From: Triticum aestivum | Taxonomy: Eukaryota > Streptophyta > Magnoliopsida > Poales > Poaceae | Direction: 5' to 3' | NCBI RefSeq assembly: GCF_018294505.1 | Contig: NC_057801.1 | Location: 196,154,477-196,218,476 of the forward strand | DNA length: 64,000 nucleotides | Shown here: positions 20,553-34,229 of the stretch, in pieces | Layout of the letters: the number at the start of each line of letters is the position of its first letter | Numbering within the stretch: the first letter of the stretch is position 1 | Made by a program: the position numbers and the translations under genes | Notes under the pieces: model-generated | The model's database searches: none | Told to the model about the DNA's origin: nothing | Seen by the model: only the letters and a program-made list of their open reading frames with translations

Positions 20553-23500
20553 CACTACAAGAAAAAGACACATCCATGACAATTTGGGCCGAACGAATTT
20601 TTCTGTCATGCTTATGACACTTCTATGATGATAATTGTGAAAAAAGCACGTATCATCATAGATGTGGTGGGCTCCTACTTCTATGAAAAAACATTATGAC
20701 AGAAAATGGGCTTTATGTCGTGGGCGGGCTGAGGACGCACCTGCATGACATTCTTTGGGATGTCAATGATGGGAAAATTGTGATAGAAGCGAGGGAAAGG
20801 AAAATATCAGGGAGTTCCTGGTTATGGTGGTTGGTAGAGGCCGAGCGATGCACGGAGGGATTGCACATTTCTCTCATACACGTACGCACGTTGGTACGAG
20901 GCATTGGGCTCTAACTGAACCTGAGCGAGGTGTTCGCTTACTGAACCTGAGCAATTGCACTACCTACGTTATTGAACCCGAGCGATCGATCCTGGCTGTT
21001 AAATGAACCCGAGCGATTCCTTGGCTACTGCTGCTAACTAAACCCGATCGATCATGCTACTGCCTCCACTACAAAAAAAGACACATTCGTGACATTTTGG
21101 GCCGAACGAAATTTTTTTCTGTCATACATATGACACTTCTATGATGATAATTGTGACAAAACCCGGTATCATCATAGATGTGGTGGGATCCTACTTCTAT
21201 GACAAATAATCATGAAAGAAAATGGGCTTTTCGTCCTGGGCGGGCCGGAGAAGCAGTTGCATGACATTCTTAGGGCCATCCATGACGGAAAAAACCGTGG
21301 TAGAAGCGAGGGCGAGGAAATTTTCGGGGAGTTCCCGGTTACGGTGGGCAGTCGGGGGCCGAGCGATGCGCATTTCTCTCGTACACGTACGCGCGTGTGT
21401 GCAAGGCATTGGCTCTAACTGAACCCGAGCGAGGGCATTGGGCTCTAACTGAACCCGAGCGATTGCACTGCAGGCTACTTGTTACTGAACCCGAGCGATC
21501 GAATGATGGCTGTTAACTGAACCCGATCGAGTGATTCCTTCGCTACTACTTTTAACTAAAGCCTATCGATGNNNNNNNNNNNNNNNNNNNNNNNNNNNNN
21601 NNNNNNNNNNNNNNNNNNNNNNNNNNNNNNNNNNNNNNNNNNNNNNNNNNNNNNNNNNNNNNNNNNNNNNNNNNNNNNNNNNNNNNNNNNNNNNNNNNNN
21701 NNNNNNNNNNNNNNNNNNNNNNNNNNNNNNNNNNNNNNNNNNNNNNNNNNNNNNNNNNNNNNNNNNNNNNNNNNNNNNNNNNNNNNNNNNNNNNNNNNNN
21801 NNNNNNNNNNNNNNNNNNNNNNNNNNNNNNNNNNNNNNNNNNNNNNNNNNNNNNNNNNNNNNNNNNNNNNNNNNNNNNNNNNNNNNNNNNNNNNNNNNNN
21901 NNNNNNNNNNNNNNNNNNNNNNNNNNNNNNNNNNNNNNNNNNNNNNNNNNNNNNNNNNNNNNNNNNNNNNNNNNNNNNNNNNNNNNNNNNNNNNNNNNNN
22001 NNNNNNNNNNNNNNNNNNNNNNNNNNNNNNNNNNNNNNNNNNACAGGAGCCCGTGGAGGCTGGAGGACGTCGACGGTGGAGATGAACAGTATCCGGTGGA
22101 GTCCCGTTTTGCGGTACGCCACACCCCTCCCGATGAACAGGACCCCCGTTTCGACCGTAGCACTCCAACACAAGTCCGTTTCGTCCGTTTTGTGGTATGC
22201 CACACCCCTCCCAATCAACAGGACCCCCGTTTCAACCGTAGCGCTCCAACACAATCCGTTTCGTCCGTTTTACGGTTCGCCACACCCTTCCCGATCAACA
22301 GGACCCCCGTTTCGACCGTAGGTGGTCCGTTTCCTCCGTTTTGTGGTATGCCAGACCCCTCTCGATGAACAGGATCCCGTTTCGAATGTGGCCGGTCGAA
22401 CACAAGGTTGTTTCCTCCGTTCTGCGGTACGCCAGGCGTCGTTTCCATCACCTATTCCGTCCAAGCCCTCCCGATGAACACGATGACGCATTCCGTTCCG
22501 ACCCAACCGGTTGGCTCCCCATGAACACGACGACGACACTGTTTCTCCATTCCGACCCAGCCATGTACCCGAGCCCTGGCCATACGTATGCGCGAGTAGG
22601 CGTTCGAGACCCTACCCGTGTGTACGTACGTGGCCGTATTTTCTTTCTTGCACGTTGGCCGTTGTACGTACGTGTACATGCTACATGCGCGCCTCTACTA
22701 CGACACGTGCGCACCTCTACATCCACCAGTATTTGCATATACGTTCGCGACCAGAATGACAACACTACGTACGGTTCGGCCAGGTGGATCCCGACTGTCA
22801 GGCACTTCCTTGCGTGCGAAAATATTGCTGGTGGGTCCTAGCAGTCAGGGGGGCACTTCCTTGCGTGCGAAGATGTAGCTGGTGGGTCCCAATAGTCAGG
22901 GGGGAGAGTCGTTTTTTTTCGTACGCACTTCCTTGCTTGCGAAGATGTAGCTGGTGAGTCCTAGCAGTCAGGGGGGCGTATGGTTTTTTTACCCGGATGC
23001 ACTTCCTTGCGTGCGAAGGTGTAGCTGGTGGGTCCCAGCAGTCAGGGGGGCGAATCATTTTTTTGCCCTTATGCACTTCCTTGCGTGCAAAGATGTAGCT
23101 GGTGGGTCCCAGCAGTCAGGGGGAAATGTTTTTTTCACGAAATGCAGTGGCCCGTCCGGTGGGTCCCAGCTGTTAGGTGGAGGAATCATTATTTTCCGCG
23201 TAATAAGGAGGCACTTCCTTGCTGCGACCGTTGACCCGGCTGTCAGCCTCTCCACGTACAGTCCACGTCCGATGGAAGTCATTCCTTGACCATGCCGCGC
23301 CGAGAGCACCACGGCGGTGGATGATGCCGAGGCCTAGGAAGGGGACGACACGGAGCCGGGGAAGACGGGGCAGTGGAAGCCCGCGCGAAGAGGAGTACGA
23401 GGGTTCACTGGTTCGGCTGCGGTGTGAGGCTGCCGTCGTCGCAGGGCCTGGCCAGCGGTGGGAATAGTAGGGGCGGTGAGGCCTCCGCGGCAGCACAGCC

Positions 23501-25250
23501 AGCCATGGGAGGAAGGAGCATGCGGCACGACCGATGCTGCTTTGGGCGGCTGGAGCAAGAAGACCAGAGGTTGAAGAAGCACTACGGCCGTTGGATGGAC
23601 ATCGTACGATCACTGGAGCTAGAATCGATCATATTGACTAAGTTGACAAAGCCCTCCGTCCCCGTCAACTTAGATGGCCCACAAGTCATCCTCCCACTAT
23701 GGTGGGTCCCAGCTAGCAGGGGGTATTCATTTTTCTGTGCATAATAAGGAGGTACTTCCTTGTGTGTGAAGATATAGCTGGTGGGTCCGACATGTCAGCG
23801 GGGGGAACATTTTTTCGCAAAATAAAGAGGCCCTTCCGGTGGGTCCCAGCTGTCAGGTGGAGGAATCATTATTTTGCACATAATAAGGAGGCATTTCCTT
23901 GTGCGCGGCCATGGACCCAGCTTTCAGCCTCTCCACGTATAGTCCATGTCCGATGGATGTCGTTCATTGACCATGTTGACCAGGCCGCGCCGAGAGCACC
24001 ATGGTGGTGGACGATAGCGAGGCCTAGGAAGGGAACGATACGGAGCTGGGGAAGACCCGGCAATGGTTGCCCACGTGGTGGGGAGTACGAGGGTTTACTG
24101 GTCCGGCTGCCGTCGCTGGAAAATAACAGGAGGTGTGGGTGAGTAGAGGAATGGCCTGGCCAGCAATGAAGTAGGGTGGGGCGGTGCGGCCTATGCGGCA
24201 GCACAGCCGGCCACGGGAGGCGGGAGCAGGCAGTCCCACCGGAGCTAGTTTGGGCGGTTGGAGGAAGAAGATCAGATATTGAAGAAGCAGCACGGCCGTT
24301 GGATTAACATCCAACGGTCACTGTTGCTAGAATCGTTAGTGGACTAAGTTGACAAAGCCAAAGTACACGTTAACCTAGTAGACCCACAAGTCAGCCTCCA
24401 AATCTGTCCCAAATAGCATACAACCCGAAATTTCTAGCCAGATTATAATTAGTTTTAAATCTAAATATACCTTAATTTAAATTCAATGAAACTTTACCCG
24501 CACAAAAACAATGAAATTTAAAATATCAAAATCCGAAAGGAAACAATGTTTTGGAACTAATTGCCTGTTTGTTGTATGTTTTCATTTTACAACCCTTTTA
24601 TTATTACTTATAGCCCATTTCTTATTACTTATAGCCCATATTCCGGGCAAAATGCACCCCTCCTCATCTTGAAAGATTTCCGGCCCAGTAGGGCGTAGGA
24701 AAGCAAGTAGGCCTATGTTGGTTATTCTGCAAAAACAAAATAGCTGGCTAGCCATTTTCAGAAAGGAAAACAAACGGGGCTGGTCATGTGCTAAGCATAT
24801 AAAATAAAAGCCTGGGCTAGACGGTCCACGCGTCCCGCACAACCCAGTTGATACCCTTCTCTGTCCCGAAAAAACAAAATTATTGCGCACGCTGCTGTGT
24901 CCCTACTATCATCATCACCATGTACAATCATCTCCTTATTCCTCTCGGTTGTTGCCCATGTTGACAACACTGGAGGGCGGCGCCGCGGCAAGCGAACCAA
25001 GGCGGTGTACGATGGTGAGGCCTCGGACGAGAACGAACAGGAGCCGGGGAAGATGCGTAGAGTTTTAGGGTGCGATGTGGCCACGATGCGTGCGCGGCAG
25101 CACAGCCAGCCGTGGGAGGTGGGAGCAGGCGGTCCCGCCGGCGCTAGTTTGGCTTTGGCGGGTCGAGGAAGAAGAGACTGAAGAAACATGATAGACGTTG
25201 AATGTCAATCCAACGGTCAAGTTTGGCACAATCGTTTGTTGACTAAGAGG
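20553..25250. mobile_element. CACTA-like terminal/subterminal block, copy 2
   Basis: This has the same architecture as copy 1: tandem end units at 20553 and 21067, gap 21572-22042, the 80-bp array to about 22440, the 72-bp array to about 23225, then a module with CAGCACAGCC(A/G)GCC(A/G)GGGAGG and GTTGGA(T)..ATCCAACGGTCA. That module recurs three times (about 23290-23690, 23980-24360, 24950-25250). The block runs on beyond the point where copy 1 was truncated and ends close to the GRF zinc-finger gene. I find no matching opposite terminus in the window. Confidence 0.6.
21572..22042. other. Assembly gap (471 N)
   Basis: Undetermined bases. Confidence 0.99.
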
Positions 25251-25570
25251 ACACCAAGTAGCATGCTTTTTATATATAGGAAGAAAACTGCGAGGAAAAT
25301 GTGTTCGTCTGCCGTCTTCCTCACAAGGAACGTTCGCCACATATGTGACTAGCACCCTTGGTTTTCAACCGAGAGGTCTTGGGTTCGAGTCCCAGGAACT
25401 CTCAATTTTGTCCTCCTTCCTTCCTCGCAAAAAAGGGAAAGAAAATCAAAGACTTGGGAAGGCGTACAGAACAAGCTAGTGTACCAGTAAAGAAACGTTG
25501 CCGAGTTTTAGAAAAAAGAGAGACGTGCTCCTGTAGCTGGTTCAAATCCAAACCGAGACTATGACTATAT
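25251..25570 (+). other. Upstream region of the GRF gene with a tRNA-like fragment and TATA box
   Basis: The sequence at 25344-25410 resembles the 3' half of a tRNA: an anticodon-arm-like CTTGGTTTTCAACCGAG (loop TTTTCAA, anticodon TTC) and a T-arm GGGTTCGAGTCCC. The 5' half does not pair, so it is a relic at best. TATATATGG at about 25566 could be the TATA box of the gene starting at 25676. Confidence 0.4.
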
Positions 25571-25924
25571 ATGGTGCTATGCTACTCTGCTAGTAATGAA
25601 ACAGACATATCCAATGTTCGCTTCTCCTCTTCTCTACTTACTCTGCCTAGCATCAGAAGCTCTGGCGCAGCAACCATGTCCGTTGGCTGCTTGTCCACCT
25701 GCTCTTCAGCAGGCAACAACCAGATATGCGCCAAGTCACCGCCCATACCATCGCCTATGGGTCTCATCACACCCCCGCCGGCACGCGCACCGCAGCCGAT
25801 TGCTCATCGCAACCCGCTGCCGTTGGTGTGGTGCCACTGCTGCAAATCACGCAGAGTCATCTGTCGCGTCTCAACCACAATCCTCTACCCTGGCCGAGTC
25901 TTCCACAAATGCCCGAATCATGGA

Positions 25925-26013
25925 GTAATAATATGTTTAAGTGTTGTTCTGCTACTTTCAGTTGCTGATTTTTTTAATAGTTTGGTTGATGATCTTCCAA
26001 TTTGATCGTGCAG
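25925..26013 (+). other. Intron of the GRF zinc-finger gene
   Basis: The donor is GTAATA after codon GGA, and the acceptor is GATCGTGCAG before AAAAGG. The intron is T-rich with TTTTTTTAATAG near its 3' half. Removing it joins the two halves of the zinc finger in frame. Confidence 0.75.
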
Positions 26014-26184
26014 AAAAGGGAAGATCCGTGTGATTTGTATTTCTGGGAAGTTGCTGATGTGGGGGAATGCAACTACACTGATTATTTGGTTAGCCGAGGA
26101 ATCCCAATACCAACAGGTTGGCGTGTTGGACAAGTAACTGAAGGAACGACAGAAGAGGAAGATGAAGAGCAGAAAGTTAAAGAT

Positions 26185-26189
26185 GCAGT
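26185..26189. repeat. Target-site duplication GCAGT (left)
   Basis: GCAGT recurs at 38373-38377 after the right LTR; it lies inside the DAV codons of the GRF gene. Confidence 0.95.
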
Positions 26190-29100
26190 TGTCAGGACCC
26201 CGACTCAATGCCACATCGATCTAGCATGTAACACCTCATATCACTTTGCGGCCTCACGCACGGTATTCCCACGGGTGTCGCCTTACCTTTGCCCGGGACC
26301 GTTTGCGTCTTTTGGCACACGTATATGATAGTGTCGCTAGCATCCATATGATAAGGAGCCCGGGCTGACATGGCTAGTCGTAAACCCAAAGTGGCACAGA
26401 CTTACAGGGACAGGCATCCATGACCCAGCATCGAACGTGTCGGTCATCAGCGAGTGAAACCAGGCTGTAGCACTGGGCTAGCAGGACTCCGGTGAACCGG
26501 GCTGTACCGGGCTAACAGGACTCCGGTATTCATCGCGTGACATTTCCCCGAAGGGACAGACACAGGAACGAAGAAGGACACATGCCGGCCAGCCTAAGTG
26601 TTCCGGAGCAGTAGCAAGCTACCATGGCTCGGTGGAAACACTAGGAGACATTTCCCTGTAAGAGAGGCTACTAAAGATAAACAACTAGATGGTCAGATCC
26701 CACACATACCAAGCATTTCAATAACATACACACAATATGCTCGATATGTGCAAATACAACATGGCATCACAACATGACTCTACGACTCAAGTAATTTATT
26801 CAATAGGCTCCGAGGAGCGAGATATTACAAACATGGGTCTCATGACCCAACAATCAGAGCATACAAGTCAAAGCACATGCGGAAGCTATCATGTCTGGGT
26901 ACAGACATCTATAACTGAAAAAGGCTGAGAAGCCTAACAAGCTAAACATGGAAGACCACGCGGAAATACTAGTGAGACTGAAGTCTCTCTGCAAAAACAT
27001 AAAATAGGCAAACATGAGTACAAATGTACCCAGCAAGACTTACATCAGAACTAACTATATATGCATCATTATCATCAAGGGGATGGTGGGGTTTAACTGC
27101 AGCAAGCCAGCTTTGACTCGGTGGCTATCCTGAACTACGACTGCAATGTAACTCTTTTGAGGTGGCGCACACGAGTCCACATATTCACCATATCAATACA
27201 CCACTATGGATCCGCTCCCGTCTCCCTACGAGAACGCCATCAATAGCACTCACACTTATCTTGCGTATTTTAGAGTATCCACTTTCACTTGTCTATGAAC
27301 TGATATAAGCAACCCAGAAGTCCTTTACCGCGGACACGGCTATTCGAATAGATGATGTTAACCTTGCAGGGGTGTACTTCTTCATACATGTTTCCACCAC
27401 TTAGCGTCTGCACACGACATGTGCTCGGCAGACTTCAAGCGAAAGCCGACGTGGGTGTAGACCACGACCTACCTAAACACTCAAGTCTCTAGTCCAGGTT
27501 TATCGCCTATTTGGGTTCCATCCATGAGGAGATCCGGCCAGAGTTTCGCTCACAGCCCCAAATGATGTGAACAGGGTTCCCGAGATACCAAACGGGCATC
27601 CGGTACACCGTGCCACGTACCTACCGCATCACAGCCCACCCCTACGGTCAGCGCTGTCCACGGCCTCTAGTAAGCTACAAACACCAGAAACTACTTGCAA
27701 CTCCTGGACAGAGGACAAGGGTGAATAAGAAGTCGAGCGGGGTCACATTTCAGGGCCCAATGTATGGTAGTAGCTGAATCATGGATCACAAACACAGAAC
27801 TCAGTTCCTGAGGACGGCTGCAATGAGACAACCCACCATGTACTCCTACATGGCCTCTCACCGCTACCTTTACCAAATCGTGTTCACACACTTAGCTCAC
27901 ACACAGTAGGACATGTTCACACACCTCTGACTCATCCCCGATGAATCAGACCTGACTCAACTCTAAGCAGTAGCAGGCATGACAAACAAACATGAATGAG
28001 TAGGCACAACAGGGCTCAAACAACTCCTACTCATGCTAGTGGGTTTCATCTATTTACCGTGGCAATGACAGGTCATGCAAAGGATAAAGGGGTTCAGCTA
28101 CCGCAGCAAGTAACAGTTGAATCGTTGTTGTCCTAATGCATTAAAAGAGAGCAGGAGCGAGAGAGTAGGATTGTATCGGAATGAACAAAGGGGTTTTGCT
28201 TGCCTGGCACTTCTGAAGATAACATTGAGTCTTCATCAGTGTCAACGATCACATCATCGGTATCACGTCTATCAAGAGGGGACAAATACCGGCAACACAG
28301 AAGGGAACACAATCAATGCAATGCACAATATGATGCATGATCATGACATGGCAAAATGAATGTGTTTTGGGCTAATGCATCTAGCAACAAGTTAAATGGG
28401 GTTGGTTTGAATACAAGATTCAAATTCAAACTCCATATGTGATTATTCAAATACCATTTAATTGATTTGTACTATACAGCAGCTATAAGTTGTTCTAACA
28501 TGCATGAAAATGGTACAGATGGATTCCTTGAATTTTTCTGATAATTTTTCATATATAATTTATTTAATTTGGAGTTACGGTTGAATTTCTATGAATTTTA
28601 GAAGTTTATACAATTTTCTGGAATTTTCTGAATAATAATAAATCCAGAAAATGATTATGGCGTCAGCACCACGTCACAGTGACGTCAGCAGGGTCAACTG
28701 GGCGCCCCAGGTCAAACCTGACGTGTGGGGGCCACACGTCAGTGACACAGGAGCTAATCCCGGTCAAACCCAGCGCTGGCTGGGGTTTGACCAGGGGTGG
28801 GGCCCACTGTCACTGGCTGTGGGTTTAATTAGTGGGGCCATTAACACTAATTAAGCGTGCCCCGTCGGCAGTCGCCGGAGTATCGCCGGCGGCGACCATT
28901 CCGCACGGCGGCGCGGCTCGGATTTGAGCTAGGGGCGATGGTTTGGCGCGCGGTTTGGCTCATTAGAACGTCCGCGACGCGGCGCGTCCAGCGGTGGCTG
29001 TGGCCGCGGCTGGGGTGGCCGGTAGCGGCAACTACGGCGAGAGAGGCGGCGACCGGAGCTCGGGCATCGCCTAAGACGATGCTATGGTGCGGCTACGGAT

Positions 29101-30269
29101 GAACTGATGGGAGTTTTCGACTCTTGGGAACATCTCGAGCCCGAGGGCGTGCTCAGACGCGAGCTAAGACACCTGTGGCCACGGCGGTGCCATGGCCGGC
29201 GGCGAGGAGCGCTCGGCAAGGTGGTTAGGGCGGCTAGAGTACGGGAACGAGCGCGAGGAGGAGGGGGAATGGAAGAGTAGCTCACAGCGGATCTGGTGGA
29301 GGCAACGGCGAGGCCGTGGAGGGGCTGGAGCTCGCGAATCCTCGAAAGTTCGCCGGCGGCCGAAGGTTAGGGGCGAGCTTGAGGGCGACGCTGCAGGGCT
29401 TCCGGAGGGCCGTGGATCGGTGGGGAGGAAGAGGGGGTCGGGGCGGAGCTTCCTGGGGCGTCGGTGAGGCGTGGGGTGGTCGGTAGCCACGGTGGCTCTC
29501 GTCGGTGGCGGCGGCTCCGTTCGGGTGAGGAGAACAGAGGAGGGGGAGAGTGTTCCGGGGAGAGGATGAGGACGCGGGAGAGTGAGGAAGAGAGGCAGGG
29601 AGGTGCGTGGCGTCTCCGGGCGTCGAGGAGGAAGCAGGAGGTGGCCGAGCAGGGTGGAGGTGGCGCGCGCGGCGGCGTTGCGGTGTCCGTCCTCCTGGCA
29701 GGGAGGAAGACGACAGGGGAGGGGGCGGTGGCGGTGGGCTGGGCTGTTGGGGAAGCTGGGCCAGGGAAGTGGGTGCCAGGTAGGTGGCCCAGGTGGCCTT
29801 CTCTCCCTTTCTATTTATTTCTGTTCTGTTTTGTTTTTCTTATTTAGTTGCCACTGAATTCAAATTCAAACAAATTTGAAAACAGTGCCAAAACTCCCCT
29901 GGATATTTTAAGTCACTTAATGGACCTTTTCACAAATACAAAAAATATCTCAGGTCATTTGAAAATATATTCATTATATATTATGAATATAGTTCCAAAT
30001 TCAAATAGAATATGATTTAAATTCAATGCTCAAAATATTCCTCAAAAATGTTCATTATTTTTGGTTTGGTGTAAAACCCTGGCCAAAATATAACCAACAT
30101 TAGTTAAGGCCATTTTGGAATCATTGAATGCATTTTCCAGGGTTCTTTTGCCCTGCTTTTAATTAAGGTTTTGAGGCTTCAACAATCCTCAATTCATGTT
30201 TCAGAAATTTAAATATGATGCCTGGATGAAGATGCAACTATCTACAAACAATATTCTAGGGCTGTGACA
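26190..30269 (-). repeat. 3' LTR of the 26190-38372 element
   Basis: On the plus strand it starts TGTCAGGACCC and ends GGCTGTGACA. It is 4,080 bp. Compared with the other LTR it lacks about 50 bp near 26936, where the other has the segment at about 34988-35040. The GC-rich part (28860-29800) gives long Arg/Gly-rich ORFs on both strands that I consider non-coding. Confidence 0.93.
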
Positions 30270-30288
30270 ACTCACCCCCACTAAACAA
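30270..30288 (-). promoter_or_regulatory. Polypurine tract
   Basis: The minus-strand sequence TTGTTTAGTGGGGGTGAGT sits directly before the LTR start TGTCACAGC. The palindrome-like AATCTCGTCCCGAGATT follows on the plus strand (30289-30305). Confidence 0.85.
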
Positions 30289-31429
30289 AAATCTCGTCCC
30301 GAGATTCAAGCGTAGGGTAAGGTGAAGGGGGAACGCAAACTAGCACAATCTTCACGATCCAGGTTGCACTTCAATTGAATGTTGATTCAATCACCATCAT
30401 TGTCTTGAAGTCTTGCTCTGCGAAATCCTGTCAACATGACATGGAGGGAAGAAGGAGACTCTAGAAGGGTCGATCTTCTCGAAGATCGAACAACTCACGG
30501 AATGAGACATAGGACCATCTCTCGGGTTGAGACACGAGTTACACATCAAGAGGGGTGGAAAGAGACGGATGACGAAGGTGCACTAGGTGGACAACAATTC
30601 CACACTTAAGAGGGTGGTAAACGATTGTCCACGTAGCGAGGAGTTAAGTTGACATGACACCATAATGATGCACCTTAGGGATGGTGACTCGTAGATATAT
30701 ATCCCTCTTAAGTGGCAAAAAGAATTACCTTTGATATAGAGATCATTGAGACTCTCTATATCAGTCTAAGGCAAATCACAGCAATCGTTTGGAGGGGGTC
30801 GGTAGAATGGCATACTCGAACTTGGATGATGTGGATTACCTTGTTGAAGACAACGTAATGGATGAATTTGCTCATCACCGGAAATGGAAGAGACCCATGG
30901 TAGAATGGCACATTAGTGGTGCAAGCTGGGAACAAAATGCAAATGCTGGGAATGATTCTGGTAACTAGGGAGGAGCTCAGCAGTAGAGAGTGATTCCACT
31001 GTTGGAGTGGTTATAGCATAACCGAAGAGACTAGGAGCAATCTCGGTTAGTGCCGACGATAATACCTAGTGCTTGTGCGTGCTCTCAAGAACTTGAGCAT
31101 TTCCATATCCATCAAGATTTTACCAACATCCGTGTCAAGGATCCTGGCAACACAACTTGCTACCATGATGAATGATGATGGATGATGCAGATGCAAAGGA
31201 AGATAACACCTTCTCAGATTTCACCCTTGGCGGGGCCAAGGAAATAAAATCTGGATGATCGACCGAGAGACATTTAGCACTCCGCTTCTAATGTTCTCCT
31301 TGATGTGCTAGTGTAACCCATTCATAGATATGGTTTGATATCTAAAACATCAAGTAAAAGGTCGGACTTCGGGAACACAAAAATCCATAGGGGCAACTAG
31401 GGAGTAAACCCTACAAAATCCCTATGGGG

Positions 31430-32760
31430 AGGTGGCCAACTTCATCAATCAAGATATTATAATAACAGGTCTTCCGGCTGGGTGTGTTGGCCACGACATT
31501 CACTTTACCGGTTATCGCGCGACCAATATTATAATTCTTGGGGAAATGTTCCAACCATCATATCTGCCTGAGATTCAGATCTGGTTGGTGTCAGGATATT
31601 CCAGACTCATTGAGTCTAGGAAGAAAAATGAAAGTTTGCAACACAAATCGACGAGATGACGTTGCGAGGTTCTCGGGGAGTGAGCTACGATAGTAAGCTC
31701 CAAAACATGAGCTGGTTCTGCTACAAACATGCGAACACGTTGTCCCAGACAAGCATGGCCACGTAGCAGTCTTATAATAAAACACTACCGAGTTCAGGAG
31801 GGGGAACCATCAACGAGGGTATCGAAGTTCTTTCATAAGTCCGGATTAGCTCTTATGAAGAAACTCCTTCTCCTTGAACAAATCAATCAGTGGCTTGGTG
31901 TGCTAGGGATACATATAGATTGAAGGTTGCAAGTCTTCAAACCACAGCATTCTTCGCACGTGTGCATGACTGATTTGGAATGATTCCAAAGAAAGCAACA
32001 TTGACTTTCTCGAATCCACGGCGGCAACTTGCATCAGATGCACATGAATTAAAGGAAGTCACTACCTTCATCCAAACATATGCTTCATGAGCTAGCATGA
32101 ACAAATGCTTTCAAAAGTTTCCAACACTAGCTTAATGTTCAACAAAATCATGGAGGAGCTAAGGATGTTGTCAATGGGCTCAACAACAATTCATCTAGGT
32201 TTCCTTTTAAAAGGAATTCCATAGTTAAGTGAACACGGTGATAGCACTGGTCAGACCAAAGATGTAATGGTGCATGCTCGGGGGATCAACCACGAATAAG
32301 ACAACATTACGAGCATCGTTGGTACTGATTTGATTTGACGATAGCCCACACTCAAATCAAAGGAATGATAAGACAATAGGTCCAGCAACTGATCACAAGG
32401 ACCAATCGATGAAGATATCATCTTTCTTCAACACACACTACACAAAAATATCCCTTTGGAACGAACTAAGTCAGGCAAGCTTTTATCTTCCAACTCTCCA
32501 AGTTGTTGTCTAGCTTAACCAACTAGCTCAGGGATATCTAACACCGATTCTTGGAGAGAAGGTGGTTCACAAGAAACCAACTTGATCACGAGCTCAACAT
32601 AACAGTCAGGGAACAACCTGGTAATACTTCCGAGAAGATATTCGGAAAATCACGAACCACCGGTATGTTACTAAGCTCGAGAACAATCTCGCTTTTGAGG
32701 GCAAGACGATATGATCAAATGAGTGAGGACTTGACAAGATCCTAACTCATCAATCGAAGG
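31430..32760 (-). pseudogene. Decayed gypsy reverse transcriptase / RNase H
   Basis: Translating the minus strand in pieces gives, in order, a diverged VELVIKLV segment (near 32600), SFDLSVGYRQIKSVP (the counterpart of the usual FSKIDLRSGYHQ block, near 32340), YVFGLTSA (the FGLTNAP block, near 32250), PLIDLFKEKEF (near 31870) and LNLRQI.WLE..NVVANTPSRK (the end of RNase H, near 31470-31580). Frameshifts and stops separate them. Block order and spacing fit Ty3/gypsy pol on the minus strand, in agreement with the primer-binding site. It cannot make active enzyme. No integrase could be recognised between 30300 and 31430. Confidence 0.75.
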
Positions 32761-34229
32761 GTGCACCGAAATAAGGACTAGGTAGCACGATCAGTCTTAG
32801 AAGGATGATTCAAAAACCAACACGCTAAGAATGAAACTATTATCCTTTAACTACCAAGCAACGAGGTTGCTGGGAGTATTGATTTCACACATCACAATTC
32901 ATTTGTCGGTATTCCGGTTGCATCAACACGAGGGCCGAGGAATGACTAATGATGGTGAGAAGTATCACTACGTCAAAATTCATGAGAGTTGGTGCAGTTC
33001 TCATGACAATTCTGACATAAAGGGGGTAATACTCCAAGATAGAACAGAACCAAAAGCTAGATTGGCATTTGATCTGCGGCATACAACTTCTTTGACTCAA
33101 TCCTGGATATGGAAGAGGTACTTGAGTTTGTTTCTCCTAGTCATTCCGAACTAGAACGGCTTGACGGACCACAAGAATAACGAGCATCGGTGAACACGAA
33201 TGCACGACATCAACTTGACTATCAACTGCTGGACAAGGGTCAAATACAACTACAGAGGGACAACTCGAAAGAACATATGATTCCCTGAGTTGTGGATGCA
33301 TGGTTTAGCATGTCGAACGAAGTTCAACATATTTCTTCCGGATAACCGATGTAGAAAGGTAGAACTGGCAGAGCCACAATATATAATGGAGAACTCATCA
33401 AGAGCACTCTGGTTGTGATCGTTCAGTTCAACGAGGAACTTCTGCCATAAGTAGTTCATGGTATTTGGAAGAAGAAGATACCACGGACTTCAAGGACTAT
33501 CGCAAAGGTTACTAATAACCTAAGGGAGCTAGCAATTACTATCAACATGAAGTAAGTAGGGTGGATCTCGGGTTCAAGAACCCAGGAACAGAATACCTAC
33601 TAACTAAATGGCAACGCGGGATGCTTTCGATAATGACGGCCAGAATCATCACACTGGGAACACAAAACATGGCTAGACTACTAGATGATCCCCTGAGACA
33701 CCTAGGGTCATAATAATAACTCCAACATAAAGGTCGAGGCAGTAGAATACCTCAACTCAACAATTAGTGTGATTGAGCTGGCATAAAGGAACATCGAAAC
33801 CAGAGGGAAAGGACTTGCAAATGCATCAGACTATTTAGAAACCTGGAATGACTCGGACAGCATAACGGATGTAAATGCTCAGAAGAGATTTGAGACATTC
33901 ACAAAAATGGTGGCATAACCACTCAGAAGCACAATATCAAGGTTTCGAGATCAATAATTAACATACAGAGGTAGAAACTGAACTGAGGCTTAATCCAACA
34001 ATCTTATAAGTCTACGGATTAGTAACACGTGATCCTGATGGAAAGAAGAGATAGCCTAGTTCTTAATCCCCGTAGAAGAGAAGATGATGACTCAGATCAG
34101 AAGGCCATGAGGTATAAGGAGTAAAAAGAGCCTTACATTCCATCCCACAATCAATTCCCCTACATATAACTAAAGAATTTCTAGACTCAACATCGACCAG
34201 TTTGGCTTGGTAATCCTACAGGCAGTCAA
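32761..34229 (-). other. Retrotransposon interior without recognisable coding sequence
   Basis: This stretch lies where gag and protease would be expected, upstream of the reverse transcriptase remnant. Only short, unrelated ORFs occur and I could not identify gag or protease motifs by eye. Confidence 0.6.

Noticed and set aside
25344..25410. Functional tRNA-Glu gene
   Set aside because: Only the anticodon-arm and T-arm-like parts are present; the acceptor stem and D arm do not pair.
29164..29857. Gly/Arg- and Pro/Ser-rich ORFs (and copies at 37187-37960)
   Set aside because: GC-rich LTR sequence with overlapping frames on both strands; compositional.
30289..31430. Integrase of the second retrotransposon
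   Set aside because: I translated the minus strand by eye and found no HHCC or DDE blocks; the region may be deleted or too decayed.
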